DNA of 64,000 nt from Tamarix chinensis (lineage: Eukaryota; Streptophyta; Magnoliopsida; Caryophyllales; Tamaricaceae): contig CM060181.1 of assembly GCA_030549775.1 (NCBI GenBank), positions 50,226,218 through 50,290,217 of the forward strand. The letters run 5' to 3'. Below the pieces are notes generated by a model. It ran no database searches and was not told the origin of the DNA. It saw only the letters and a program-made list of their open reading frames with translations. A program made the position numbers and the translations under genes. Of the stretch, positions 22,649-35,626 are shown one piece after another; the first letter of the stretch is position 1, and the number at the start of each line of letters is the position of its first letter.

Positions 22649-23975
22649 TTTACAAATGACAAGAATCTCAATTTTAGATGAAATTAGAGAGAGTCTAGAC
22701 TAGAATGAAAACTCTTAACATATATTATATTCTTCTATTCAAACTTTTGTTAAGAATTGATTTATATTCAATATTCAAGTAAGGATTTAAATATTTAAAG
22801 GGCTTTTTACACATGCTAAATATAACTGTGAGAACTATGAAAATGATAAGTCAAATTTATTTTATTTTCATTCTTTTAGTTATAGTTATATCTTTTTTGA
22901 GAAAAAATAATAAATTAAGTGTTGGGTATTGATGATGAGATATTTTTTTTATCTATTTTATATCCTTTTAATTTAATATTTTAGATTATTTATTTAAATA
23001 ATATATGATATTATTTATAATTATGTGTTGAATTTATAATTATCTCATATATTTAATATATTTCAAGCTTAAAGTGATATTTGCATAGTTTTTGACAACC
23101 TAGATATTTTTACTATAACTTTTGCATCCAAATGAAAATTAAGGGATTCAAAATTTGGTGTAAAGATAAAAATGATATCTATAATTTTTATTTCTCATGA
23201 TTTTTCCTAAATTAGATTATATCAAGGCTATAAATTATCTTAAAGTTACTGTTAATAATACTTTCTAAATTAATGATTTGTTAGAAAAGTTTTTTCAAGA
23301 AATTATTTTCTAATCTCTTTATTTACATTATGTGCATGCCATATATTGAATATAAAAGTTAGCAATTAAAACCCAAAGCATGGGCAAAAGATAACAAGAT
23401 AAGGAAAAAAAATAGATAGAAGAAGAAGATATGACTTACTTGTTTATTGGGGGTAGGGGGAAGGAATGCAAAAAGATGAAGATGATTAGTGCCATTGAGA
23501 AAAAGTAGATTATTACTTTTTTTAATTTGATTTTAAATTAGAAGTCCTTTAATTTTACATTTTGATTTTTTTAGGTTCAATATTTTATGTATAATTTAGA
23601 TTTTTTATTTAATTTAATTATTTTTATTTTAATTAATAGTATGTTCAAATTTTATTTTACCGAAAATGTGGAGAAACCATATTATGTATATTATTTACTT
23701 AATTGATTGTTTGATTTATAAATTGCCTATATGTTTTATGTTATTTTTTATGATTGTGTTTAATTAATAGACTAACTGTATTTAATTAGCATCTAACAAT
23801 TCAATTTGAGAGAAATAACTAATTCTCTACTTTAAATTAATTAGTGTAAAGAGACATTAAATAGGTTGTGAGAACAATTATATAATTTCCACTATAATAG
23901 GAGATGATAATTTATTAATCAAACATAAATCATCATCTTTTACTTAAATATTTTTTAATTGAGATAAGGTGATTG
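22649..23975 (+). mobile_element. Tat-like 3' region, PPT and truncated LTR (duplicate unit 1)
   Basis: A stretch similar to the 3' untranslated region of Tat-like elements ends in AAGTGTTGGGTAT (22917-22929), a polypurine-like tract, directly followed by an LTR start TGATGATGAGATATTTTTTT at 22930. The LTR sequence matches 24136 onward for about 1 kb and then stops near 23975, where a second copy of the 3' region begins. The family call rests on the TGATGA start, the AAGTGTGGGG tract and LTR M (26731-28151). Confidence 0.65.
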
Positions 23976-25560
23976 ATAATATTTAGGGTGACTTAAAGAT
24001 TTAATGGGATTTTTGTGCATGCTAAATGCTATTGTAAGACCTATGAAAGTGACTAGTATGTTCTATTTTATTTTCTTTCTTTTAGTAATAGTTATCTCTT
24101 GTTTGATGACAAATAATAAGTTAAGTGTGGGGTGTTGATGATGAGATATTTTTAGCTATTTGATATCCTTTTAATTTAAGATTTTGAATTATTTATTTAT
24201 ATAATATGTGAGATTATTTATATTTTTTTATAATTATGTGTTGAATTTATAATAATATCATGTATTTAATTTATTCCAAGCTTAAAGTGATTTTTGTATA
24301 GATTTTGACAATCTATGGTATTTATACTATAACTTTTACATCTATACTCGAATTAAGGTGAGTCAAATTTTAGTGAAAAGATAAAAATGACATCTATAAC
24401 TTTTATTTCTAGTGATTTTTTCTTAAATCCGATTATATCAAGGCTATAAATTAGCTTAAAGTTGTTGTTAATAATATTTTTAAATTAGATAATGATTTGT
24501 TAGAAAAGTTTTTTTTTGTTATGAAGTTATTTTATAATCACTTTATTTTCATTATGTTGATGTCATCTATTGAATATAAAAGTTAACAATTGTAACCCAA
24601 AGCATGGGCCAAAGATACTAAGACAAGGAAAAGTGAAAAAAGATAGAAGAAGAAGAAGAAGATATAACCTACTAATATGTGTGTGTTTTTGTGTGTGTGT
24701 GTGTAATCGAGTCAAAAGAGAAGGGAATGCAAAAAGATGAATATGATTAATTCTTTATAGAACAAGCATATTATTATTTTTCAATTCAATTTTAGATTTG
24801 AAGTCCTCTAATTTTATATTTTAATTTTCTTATGTTCAATTTATTGGTATAATTTAGATTTTTTAATTAATAGTATGTTCAAAATTTATTTTATCAAGAA
24901 TATGGAGAAACCATATTCTTTATATTATTTAATTAATTGGTTGTTTGATTTATAAATTACCTATGTGTTTTATGTTATTTTTTATGATTTTCTTTATTTA
25001 ATAGACTAATTATATTTAATTAGTGTCTAACAAGTTAAGTTGAAAGTGAGAACTAATTTTTCACTTTAGATTAAATAGTATAAATAGACATTGACTAGAT
25101 TGTTAGAACAATTATATAATTTCTAAAAGAATAAAGGATGATAATTAATTAATCAAACTTAAATCATTATCTTTTATTTAAATATTTTGACTTGAGAAAA
25201 CATCACTAATAATTGAGGATAAGACTATGTAGCTTGAGAGAGGACAATATTTATATATTTTTGTTGGCACATCTTATGTAATTAAAATACACAAGCAATT
25301 GGTTAGTTAATTTTTATAATTGGATGGAGGTGAATCCGAATTCATTGGTAATTTTTATTAATTAATTTGAAATTTGTTAGATTTTATTTATTTAGTTTAG
25401 AGATTTTTATCTACAATTCTTAGTTTAGATTACTACTTAATTATTTATTTTAAAAAATAGTTATTAATTATTCTCTATGAGAATATTAATTGGGAATCAT
25501 AAGTTTCATGTATTACTTATGATTGGTATGCTTTCCGATAAGTATAATTGGCTGATATCA
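23976..25560 (+). mobile_element. Tat-like 3' region, PPT and full LTR (duplicate unit 2)
   Basis: The unit repeats at a distance of 1206 bp. The purine tract AAGTGTGGGGTGT precedes an LTR of 24136-25560 (1425 bp), TGATGATGAG...GGCTGATATCA. LTR M on the other strand is 1421 bp with matching ends. TTTGGCAATCC directly after 25560 could be a decayed TTTGGCGCC-type primer binding site, but no gag follows. Confidence 0.68.
24682..24705. repeat. (GT)n microsatellite
   Basis: Runs of GT interrupted by one TTT, inside the second Tat-like LTR. Confidence 0.9.
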
Positions 25561-26120
25561 TTTGGCAATCCATAATATTTCTTAATTTCACATGGCGGGA
25601 TACAATACTTTTTATAAAATTTTCAAAACTCTTCCATTTTTTTTATTACAAATTATTTTAAAGCAACTTTAGACAAATAAACTTATACTAAAGTACGAAT
25701 AAAAAAATATCATAATATAATATCTCAAATTTGTTATTATTTTACTAAAGTAACCAAACATGCCTAACTCATTTTGCTATGAATATATATTTCTTTAAAC
25801 AATTCATTTTGCTATCTATTGATGCACCAAATAGTTGTGACAATTCCATAATTTCCATGATCAACAATAACCTTTTGAAGGGGGAGTATAACATCAAAAA
25901 AATCCATAATTTGATACGAAAGAAAGACTTACCTTAATCTTGGTGGAGAACCATTTGGGAGAACTGTTTAAAGAACCCTGCAACACCTTAATGCCAATTC
26001 ATAATGTGGGTAGCCGCACATAAAAGGATGGCTACAAAAGATCATCCTTTAAAGTTTCAGTTTATGCTTGATACTACTTGTGTTTTCTATAAAAGTTCTT
26101 AAAATTTCTAACATATCTCC
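25561..26120. other. AT-rich stretch between Tat-like LTRs
   Basis: No frame longer than noise. The part from about 25930 may belong to the LINE-like relic that follows, but residues are not clear enough to claim it. Confidence 0.4.
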
Positions 26121-26327
26121 TTGGTATTCAATTACGTGAGTCCTCATGCGAAGATATTTGCATGCATAGGAGGTTGGGAATATGGATTAAGTAATTATCA
26201 AAGACTCATAAAAATTGCAAGTGCTATGCATGGTCAAGTTAAAGCTAAGGCTAAATTGCTTCTTGGTATGCTAGTCACAACCATATATGAAGTTTGGAAG
26301 GCAAGAACTCTTATAGTGTTTCAATAA
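26121..26327 (+). pseudogene. Possible LINE reverse-transcriptase tail (zinc-binding region)
   Basis: The 68-residue frame ends KAKAKLLLGMLVTTIYEVWK followed by ARTLIVFQ. This resembles the tail of the plant LINE 'RT zinc-binding' region, in which a helix is followed by (A/T)xxYxIWxERNxRxFQ. No catalytic RT motif is seen upstream, so it is at best a short 3' scrap. Similarity is judged by eye and could be chance. Confidence 0.35.
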
Positions 26328-26730
26328 AAATCAATTCCAAGACAAATTTTAGCTAACTTTATATATATTTAAATATAGGTCATTGATGCACTCGTAAGTC
26401 TAGAGAAGAAAATTTTCAAGAGTCATAAACTAGCATCACTCGTCCGTACAATGCACAAAATCATAAGTGATATCCTGGTAGAGTTTAACATATTATGATA
26501 ATGAATTTTAGAATAATAAGTATGGAATATAATATAAAAAGTAATAAAATTGTAAAAAGACATTATGATTATTATAAAGAATAACATATTAATTAAAAGA
26601 TAACAAAATAATACACTTATATATCAATGATAAATAAATGAATAAAGGAATATATAACCTAGTTAGATATTTTGAAACACTTTCTTTAAGACAATATTTG
26701 TTGCAGATGTACTTTTATTCATATCCTTAT
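26328..26730. other. AT-rich spacer with no recognised feature
   Basis: Low GC, no open frame, no clear repeat. It is the flank of LTR M. Confidence 0.5.
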
Positions 26731-28151
26731 TGATGTCAACTAAATATATCTATTGGCAAGTATACCAACAACAAGTAATATACGACATAATGAGTGATGA
26801 ATTATCATCCCATAGATACCAATCAATAACTTAAAAACTATAATAATTTAAATCAAGCATAAGCTATCGTAATAAAATAAAGAAATAATTATTAATCTAA
26901 ACTAATAATTTTAATTAAACTAAATTAAGAAAAAATAGAATCAACAAAATATAATAAAGGTGAAATTAGTTAATAAAATCTACTTTGGAATCCGAATATA
27001 TTATTATCCATTTATACCAATCAATTAATTAATTACGATCTTTTTAATTACTAGCTATGTGTTAATGAGAATAATCAATTAATGCACTATCTTAATCTAT
27101 GTAGTCTTATCATCAATAATCAATCACACTATCTCTATTTATTCTCTCTTGTAGTAGAAATCATACAATTGCTCTTACAACCCATTCAATTCCTATTTAT
27201 GTTATTTGATCAAAATTAGAGAGTCGTATCTTTTCTCAACCTGTCAAACTCTAATTAAATATAATCAGTATATTAGTCAGACATAATCTAAAAAATAACA
27301 AAAAATAAATAGAATAATATATTAATCAAGCAATTAATTAATCTATCAGTATAAATAATAGAGTTTCACTATATCTTTGATAAACAAAAATTAGATCATG
27401 CTATTAATTAAAATAAAAGTAATCAAATTAAATAAAGAATATAAAATATACACAAAAAAAACATAGAATATTTTAATGTAAAATTAGAGCACTTCATATT
27501 CAAAATAATAATCAATAAAATAATATTGTATAGAACATATATGATCAACGGTATTGAATTTTTCTTCTCGGCTCTTTCTGGCCCTCTATCATCATGCCTT
27601 TTTCGTCTTCTATGTTGCATTAGTATTTCTCTTTATATGTCTATATACACACATACACACCCACCCCTCAAAGGCCTCTTATTTTTTATTACAAAATATT
27701 GAAAAAAGTTATGGTTGAAAAGTTAAACGTATATCTTTTTCAATCTTCTATCTTTTATCAATATTTTCTTATGAGTTGGTTGATATTTTTTCAGATTTTT
27801 TTATGATGAGATTGTAACAAAAAAAAGTAAATAAAAAGTAATATATATAATTCCAAATTTTCCTAATCACCTACACCCAATCACAGCCTTAACTTTAATA
27901 TAAATTTTGACCCTGATTTACTCCAATTTAGGAAATAATAATAGAAACAATAGTTGTAGATATTTTTTTTCATCTTTACACTAATTCGTATGAAAATTAA
28001 CTTTAAACTCTAAATTAATGAAATACATGATAATATTATAAACTAAGCACATAATTAAAATTAATATAAATACCTCAAATATTATTCAAAAAAAATAAGA
28101 AAAAGCTTAAATTAAAAAGGATATAAAATATGTAAAAATATTTGATCATCA
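26731..28151 (-). mobile_element. 3' LTR of a minus-strand Tat-like element (M)
   Basis: On the minus strand it starts TGATGATCAAATATTTTT at 28151 and ends GTTGACATCA at 26731, 1421 bp. The start matches the plus-strand LTRs at 22930 and 24136, and the end matches 25525-25560. A polypurine tract lies just outside its 5' end, so this is the 3' LTR of the element. Confidence 0.75.
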
Positions 28152-28170
28152 ACAACCTCACACTTAACCT
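28152..28170 (-). other. Polypurine tract of element M
   Basis: On the minus strand, AAGTGTGAGGTTGT abuts the LTR start TGATGA. It is the counterpart of AAGTGTGGGGTGT at 24123-24135. It would prime plus-strand DNA synthesis. Confidence 0.7.
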
Positions 28171-29579
28171 TGCTTGTCCTCAAGAAAGATATGATTCTAA
28201 AAAAAAACTTAAAATAAAACAAAAAACTAACTAACCACTTTGATAACTCTCATGATTGCACTTAACATGTTCAAAAAATCCTTTAAACCCTTAGGTCACC
28301 CTTAAAGGACAAGTAAGGTCTCTTGGAGGTTTCATAGACAATATACCTACAAAATCACATAAAAATTACAAACACACTTCTAACACCCTTAACTAATGTT
28401 ATTTTAAAATCTTCTACTTTCATAACGTCAAGATTAACACCCATCCAAGATTTAGCATCAGAAACTTAAAGGGTTAATTACAACATGGTTCATAAATAAA
28501 CATGATAGATATAAGTAGAACAATAATAATGAATGAAAATTTGACCATGCCTTAGTCACATCAATATCCATCCTCATAAAGTATGATCTTTATTTCTATA
28601 TTTCTTTTATATTCATGCCATATACATATAAACACACTCAAATTTGTGAGAAGAAAAGCACACTTTGTGGATAAAAACCTTACAAAAGATATCAAATACT
28701 TGCCAAATGGACTTAACCATATGCTTAACTCATGCAACTAATCTCCAATGGATCAAAGTCTCCCATCTATAGAATCAAATAGTTATTTATAAAGGTTGTA
28801 ACAGGGCTAGATTTAAGGGTTTATTGAAGGAAAGAGAAATAATAATTCAACATAATAGACTAAAACCTAGTATAATTCTGTTGATATAGAGAATCTTCTT
28901 ACAAATTCAAACTTATCAAGGTATTTTCTCATTACATAACATAGAATCACATAGACCAAATATCTTCATGCTGGGCATTCACATCAATTTCACCACTTCT
29001 CTTCAAAATAAAAGAAAGGAAGTAAACTGATTTTTCTCTTCTTCTATTTTTTTCTTATCTCTCCTTTTTTTAGTATCTCTTTTTTTTAATATTCTTTTCA
29101 TATATTTATTTTCACCTTTTTTAACCTCTCCCACACTTAATCTTTTTTATGATCTTTAACACTTTTTTTTTTGCATACAACCTTGAATCACTTGTATAAG
29201 TCTCATAAAAATTTCTACTATTTTTTAGAATGAGGGTAGAGATGTGTTTTAGGTTTGATTAGAAAAAAATGTGGGTAACAAAAAAAATGTCAATAAAAAA
29301 TTCTCAAAGGATTTAACTAAGGGTTGTACGTTTTATGTACACAAAAACGAAGTACAAAGTTATCTAGCTATGTGGTGACAAATCATAAGGTGCCTTTATC
29401 ACTTTCTCAACCAGGGTGGTTATGACTTAAAAGATTCGATTAACACATGAAAAATTTATAGTAATCTCTATAGTTTATTACAAGAGCTACGGCAAGTAAT
29501 TTGATCAAAACAAGTTAGTGCATATAAGGTTTACAAAGAAAAATAAAGCCTATAAAGTATAGATTATTTTATGTGAAAC
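28171..29579 (-). mobile_element. 3' internal region of element M (non-coding)
   Basis: On the minus strand the part next to the LTR (28171-28370) aligns with the plus-strand 3' regions before 22930 and 24136: GGGTGACxTAAxGRTTTAA, then CATGYTAARTGC and CTATGAAA. Beyond it lies AT-rich sequence without an open frame, fitting the long 3' untranslated region of Tat-lineage elements. It is cut at 29580 by LTR H. Confidence 0.6.
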
Positions 29580-31733
29580 TGTAATAACCCATTCCCTCAA
29601 ATCCTAATTACCATATATTATTGGTCTAGTAAAAATTATTTAAAAAATCATATATATAATATTATCAAGTCTCATTCCGTTTATGTTAACTTTTAAATAT
29701 TTTGTTGATCATTTCTCTCGTCTGCAGAAAACACAATTATTGTAATTCTTTTGATTCTTGTGCTTTTACTCTTTTTGACTTGTTAAAATTTTTTAAATTG
29801 ATCCAAAAATATTATTGACTTCATTCATTCATTCATTCATTCATTCATTCATTCATTCTATTCATTCATGTTTCACCATTTCGTTGTAAATTGTTAAATT
29901 GCAAAAAAAAAAAATTGTGTACATAATTAAACGATTTTAGCTATTTTGCTATTTTTAATCAATTGGTCATCAAATGAGTTTAGAGACCAAATAATTATAT
30001 ATATTATGTTTTCTCAAAATATTCCACATCAATCCAAGGTGATTAGAGCTCCTTATTATTTATTTTGTGCATTTGCGGAAAAAAGTATTTCCGCAACTTA
30101 TCTATTTTTGTCGTTTTTGTTCATTTTCCATCCATCGAGCTTCAATCTAACTCCAATACTCAATATTTTTATATATTTAGTTTTTGAAATTATTCCAGAC
30201 CTTTCCATAATTTTTTTATGATTTTTAAAAGTAAATTGATATTTTTCTAATAAGTGCTTATTATTAAACTTTCTTACAGTTTAATTAACCAAAATAAATT
30301 ATATACAATATTATAACAATTATTTTAGTCCTAACTAGTCCCTTAAGCAAACCAAATCATATTGTAACTTAGTTACTATTCACCCAACCAAAAAGTATAA
30401 GAAGTTCCATAATCATGATTTTATGATATTTTGCTTATGCACTCAACCATAGCCTAACCTCTCTCTAACACCCCTAATCCTCGTACTCAAGTGAGGCTAC
30501 AGTCAACTAAAAAAACTTATTCCATACTCCTCCATATCATATATCCCTATATTTTTGTTAAATCGTGCGTTCTAATTGTAAAACGCACATAAAATCATAA
30601 AAGTTCAGCAAAGTTCAAAGTTAATTTCTTTCCAACTTATAACAACTCATTCTCTCTCTCTAGTTGTTCTTTTTCTTTGGTTTTTGTTTCATGTAAAATA
30701 TTTAATTCAATAGTACAACTCCATACTATTTACATCCTTGAAATCAAGCCCCTTTAAGCTTCTTCTCAACCAAAAGATTGATTCCCGACTAGTCGCACAA
30801 TGACAACAAAGCTAATTTTTTTATGACTTGTAGCAGCTACCATGCCTCTTCCATGCTTTATTTACCTTATACTATTAATTTTTTTTGTTTATTTCATGTT
30901 ATATCTCATCTATTAACCCCCCCTTTCCCAAGAAACTATGCCCCTACCATCTTTTTTTCCTCATCTATATGCCTTACCGAGCAATCTTGGAATTTTTCTT
31001 GCAGTTGTTGTGTTTGTTACAGCAGAGATTTCATGCCTTTTCTCCCTTCTTTTTTCCTTGGTTTCCTTTCCATTAACCCTCAAAAACCATTATCTATTAT
31101 TAACTGGTGGTTGTTTGTGGTTTTGGTGGTGGTTTCCAAGCTTTCGAATTTAAGAGTAATCTTGCCTTTTTACTTCTACCATTTCATTTCCTTTATTCCA
31201 TTTTATATAATTATTAATATTGGTTAACCTAAATATTTTTAATCTTCTATTCTTGAATGTGACCAAGTGGGTTAGATAAGGAGTTGCTAGATTCCTTATT
31301 TTAGCTTTGGTAAGGAGCTTAGGAATTTTGATTACCAAACTAACCTTTAGAAATATGATTTTATGCTAGGTGTTTTGTATGTTATTTTATGCATGATTAG
31401 CTTTATTTTAATTATAATCCTGAAATGTTATCTTGGAAGATATTTTATGACATACGTATGTTTCTATCTTAAGTGCTTAATCATGAAAATTTAATGAGAA
31501 CATGAACTATGTGATTTTTTCATATGTTCTTATATTTGCTACAAAGGTGATGAATATTCTATGAAATCATGATGAATGTACATTAGACTTGTGCTGAATG
31601 TTTAGTTAATTAATGATGAACATGTATAAATTTTATTACTTTAGATCTCTTCCTTGTTATTTTATGTGTGTTTTGGTCGTTTTAAATTTATCTAAATATT
31701 TCATTATATTTATAATAGGATATAGAAGCTATG
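29580..31733 (+). mobile_element. LTR-like element H, left part
   Basis: It starts TGTAATAACCC at 29580 directly after the M region. It has an AT-rich first part, then a pyrimidine-rich block (30830-31160), like other LTRs in the window, but its sequence is not the A/B/C type. It is interrupted by LTR G at 31734 and seems to resume at 35048. The frames at 30823-31227 are low-complexity. The 3' end was not found, so the LTR call is provisional. Confidence 0.5.
29819..29870. repeat. (ATTC)n microsatellite
   Basis: About ten ATTC units followed by an interrupted unit, TATTCATTCATG. Confidence 0.95.
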
Positions 31734-34700
31734 TGTAATATCCCATATTTTTGTAAAATGATTGAATGCGAATTATGCCAATTTTGGACATTTGATTTTG
31801 ATTTGGTATTATGATTTGAATTGAGGAAAATTTGATTCGAAAAAAGGTTGGAAAATAAATTTTAATGAGCTTTTCAGGTAAACCAATCGAATGGTTTGTT
31901 GTTTAAGAAAAATGGGTTTCTCGATTAAATTGATCAACCGATTTGTAGAACAATCAACTGGTAGGCCCAAACCGATCTTGGTTTGTTGAGCTAGGCATAT
32001 TTTTAAAATCAATTTTTTTGGAAAATTTCTTATACTAAAATAGAACCTAGCCAATGCATGTTGAATTGTCTCTAAGAGATTCTTAACCTTATTCATGATG
32101 CATTTTCTAAAGGTCGATTGGGATAATTGATGGGGAGATGACCTTAATCTTTTCTTCTTCCAATTTTGGCCTAATTGATCTACATTCTCTAGAAATGCCA
32201 TTTGAGCTTTAGAGAATAGGTAAACAAATCTTAGATGAAATCCTTCCATTTAGCTCAAATTCAAATAGTAATTAATAGGATTTTTGAATTGTTCCTAAAC
32301 CCTCTAAGATTTGTATTGATAAGTTGGCTATAAATAGCCCCAATCACCCCTTTTGTGCAAATTTCTTTCAACCACCAAAAATCCTTAACTCTTTGTATTC
32401 ACCCTCTTCTTTTCATCCCTTTGAACCTTTTATTCGATTTCTTACACTCTTCTAATCCCTTCTCTTTCCCTCCATTATTTTAATTATTAAGTATGAAAGA
32501 ATTAGATTTGGGAAAAAGGATTGAATGGTTTAACCGAGCCTTCCCTATTTTACTTTCATTGTGGTATGTTCCTTCTTTCCCTTCTATTTTAAGTTTCAAA
32601 TTATTAAGGTTTTGTACAAAATTTTGAGTTTAAGATTTTTTGTTTTAAAGTTTTAAAAGTTAAGATTTTCATAGATTGGGATTTCTAGTTTAAGGGAGTT
32701 TATCCTGCATCAAGTAAGTAATTCTTGCTTCTAATATTAATAATGAGTATTCTTGCATGATATGAGTTTCTTTAAGTCGATCCGGTATGGTGGTATGAAT
32801 GTATATAGCTTGCAAAATTAAATTGGATGGGTAGATTGTACATTTTGAGTAAAAAGCATGAAACTTGAGAAAAATGGGATGTGATGATGAAATATTAAGT
32901 TATGCAAGTTAATTCGGTTGGGAATGTGTTATGCTATGCTAATACATGTTCTAATATGGTTTAATGATGATATATAAGCATGACCTACATGAAAATAATG
33001 TTTTGATGCTATTATAGGGAAAACAGATTGATTGGTTAGGTCAAACAAATCAACTGCTTCCTAGAACAATTGAGTAGTTGATCTAACCCATTGATTGCTA
33101 AGCCTGTAGGGACCTTGGTCTTTATCTCTACTTAAACCTGTTGACTGGTTGGGTAGAACCAATCGACTAGCATATGAACACTTGATTTGTTTATCTGAAC
33201 CGATTGACTGGTTTGAGGAAGAATATGGTTTGGACGAGTCAAATTGATCAACTAGTTGACCCAAATCGATAGACTAGTTAGGCTAGACTTATCGAATGGC
33301 TAGACTCACATGTGTGATTTATTTCCTTTCAGTTTAGTTATGCTTTGAGGCTATGTTAGGCCTGTCTTACGATTATTAATGGGATAAAGTACATATTTTA
33401 TCACGGATAAATAACTTAATGAAAGGATTAAATGGTTCATAATGTATGACCTACTCTATGAGTATTATAAAGGCTGAATGGGTATTTCACTTGTGAAATG
33501 TGATGGTCCTTGAGAAAAAAAGCAATGAACCACAACATGTTATTAGATTAAATAAAATTATGGGAATAAATAATATTAGACAAGGATAAATGGAAACCTC
33601 ATATGGTTGAAAAAAATGGAAAAGGATTGATATGGAATAAATATGGAAATGCTTTGCTTGTTCTTGAATGGGCCTTGTGTGATCACTTATCCTTATGAAT
33701 AATATACTAATCACGTAAAGTGAAAGATAATTTAGTTGTGTATGAGTCTTGGTTACTCAATTCTCTATTAGCTACCAGTCTACCTTTGGGAGCTTATTGG
33801 TGCCTTTGGAATTTGCCTTCTGGTGGGATCCTTAGAGGTCCCGGTGCCTCACCTATTCTAGATATTGATAATATACTAGGGGGTATCAATAATAAAGGGT
33901 TTGGTTACCTAGGTGGTTGGATTTGGTCTTGACTTATGTCCATTTTGGTGATTGGCTTCCACTTAAACTTATGTCTGCTTTGGTGATTAGCTTCGGCCTA
34001 AACTTAGTTTCCCTTATGTGGATAGGATTCTATAGTACATGAGACCATAGGGTGTTGCACAGTCCATTGGTCAATGATAAATTTTGGATGATGAGTAAAT
34101 GGATGATAAAACCTGGTTAATGAATAAGTGGAATGACAAATAATTGGACATTGACAATGACAATGGTTTGAATGCCCAAAAAAGGATAAAATGTAGTTTG
34201 TTCACTTCAATAATGTCTTAAATGACCAATTGGTTGACAATTAGAAAAAATGATTGGATGTTGACATATGTCAATATATGGATAAGAAAATGGTATAATC
34301 TAATGGATTAAGAAATTAGAAAATAAACCTTGGTGGTTGCTTTGATTAATCTTTTAGTATATGTGTGAATACCTATGTGATTATCTAATTTTCAGTAGCA
34401 TGATATATTCTACATTATCTAATTTATGCATGATAGTCTGCTCTAGTGTATTCCTGCCTTTATATGTATGGCATTAGCATGATGCATGTTAATTGGGTAT
34501 TCATTGATGATAGACTTTGCATATTTTTGTTCCTATTAAGGAGGAAACTTGGTTTACTTAGCATATAGTGTACTAATGTGCCCATTTACTCAGTCGCCTA
34601 CTCTTTCCCATGAGCAGAGGGTCATGTGTAGGTCTTTGGGGATGACTAGTAGTGGGCCTACCTTAGTTTGGGTTTGAGACTTGAGAGCATAGACATTTGA

Positions 34701-35047
34701 AGATTTTGTGGGGTCTATAGCGAACTGTGATTTTGGTTTAGGGGTCACACCTAATCTCATTTTAATGTATCCTCCTACTCTTATCTATGTGTATTCGTGT
34801 AATGATTTGGTAAAAGACCGTTAAGGTCCTTATGTGTACACAATCTTTTAAAATGTCTATGTAATCTAAGTTGGCATACTATTTTAAATGTATTGGTTGG
34901 TTTCAGCCTTGCATCTAATATAGGGTAGGCGGCAAATGTCTATCCTCTATTAGGTACACCAATCAAACACCGTTTTTCTAGGTGTATTTTTAGCTTCTAC
35001 ATGATTTTAAATGAAAATTTTTGGTAGTAAAAAATGGGAGTGTTACA
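31734..35047 (+). mobile_element. Solo LTR G (~3.3 kb), nested in H
   Basis: It starts TGTAATATCCC and ends TAGTAAAAAATGGGAGTGTTACA at 35047. It carries an array of AACCGATTGACTGGTT-like motifs (31875-31990 and 33010-33300), a weak AGTGTACT palindrome relic at about 34570, and CCCATGAGCAG at about 34606, echoing the other LTRs. The flanks are CTATG before (31729-31733) and TAAGG then TTATG after (35053-35057). If the last is the target duplication, five extra bases lie between it and the LTR. No internal region is present. Confidence 0.75.
33010..33300. repeat. Array of AACCGATTGACTGGTT-like motifs in LTR G
   Basis: About ten short, nearly self-complementary motifs (AACCRRTYGACTGGTT and its reverse complement form) at irregular 20-45-bp spacing. 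A further cluster lies at 31875-31990. The place and palindromic nature parallel the CCGGT arrays in other LTRs. Confidence 0.65.
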
Positions 35048-35626
35048 TAAGGTTATGAAATTTTGACCATTTAGAGTTGAAATAAATTTATTTGGTTTTG
35101 AAATATTCGGCAATATGTATATTGGGCATACCCGATTGTTTATGAAAATTTTAAGTGTACCATTGTATTGATTGAGTCTCTTACATGAAATTTGGTATAT
35201 GATATGTTAGGGTTCGATTTAGAGTAAGTTGTGAATTTTAGAAGTTTAAGGTAATTTTTAAGTGAATAAGGACAACTTTGGCCATTGTATATAAATTCTA
35301 AAGATTTTGAGACCTAAGTGAATATTATGTTCATACAATAAGTTGAAATGGATAATTTTGATACTTAGGCGACATTTGATTAGCATACCTATAAACTTTA
35401 ATTAAAATAAGTAATTAAGAAAGAAAAAGAAAAAGAAAACGACACACTTTGGGTACATTGAGCAATTTTAGCATTTAATACTTGGTGTCCTTATTTATAT
35501 CTCATCATAAGAAAATTATTATTTAATTATAACCTATTTTAGCATGAAATACACCTTTCTTAATATTAAGATAATTAGTGGATCTTAAAGATATCTTAGA
35601 CATTTTTGTGCCTTTAGATTAGTTAT
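35048..35626 (+). mobile_element. LTR-like element H, right part
   Basis: AT-rich sequence after LTR G, continuing H by position. It is cut at 35627 by the left end of R2. No open frame. Confidence 0.4.

Noticed and set aside
25561..25580. TTTGGCAATCC after the Tat-like LTR as a primer binding site
   Set aside because: Only the first six bases fit TTTGGCGCC, and no gag follows, so it is not listed as a feature.
31809..32249. 146-residue open frame on the minus strand
   Set aside because: It falls in the 5' part of plus-strand LTR G, with no known domain. AT-rich DNA without stops over 440 bp is plausible by chance in a window with many frames.
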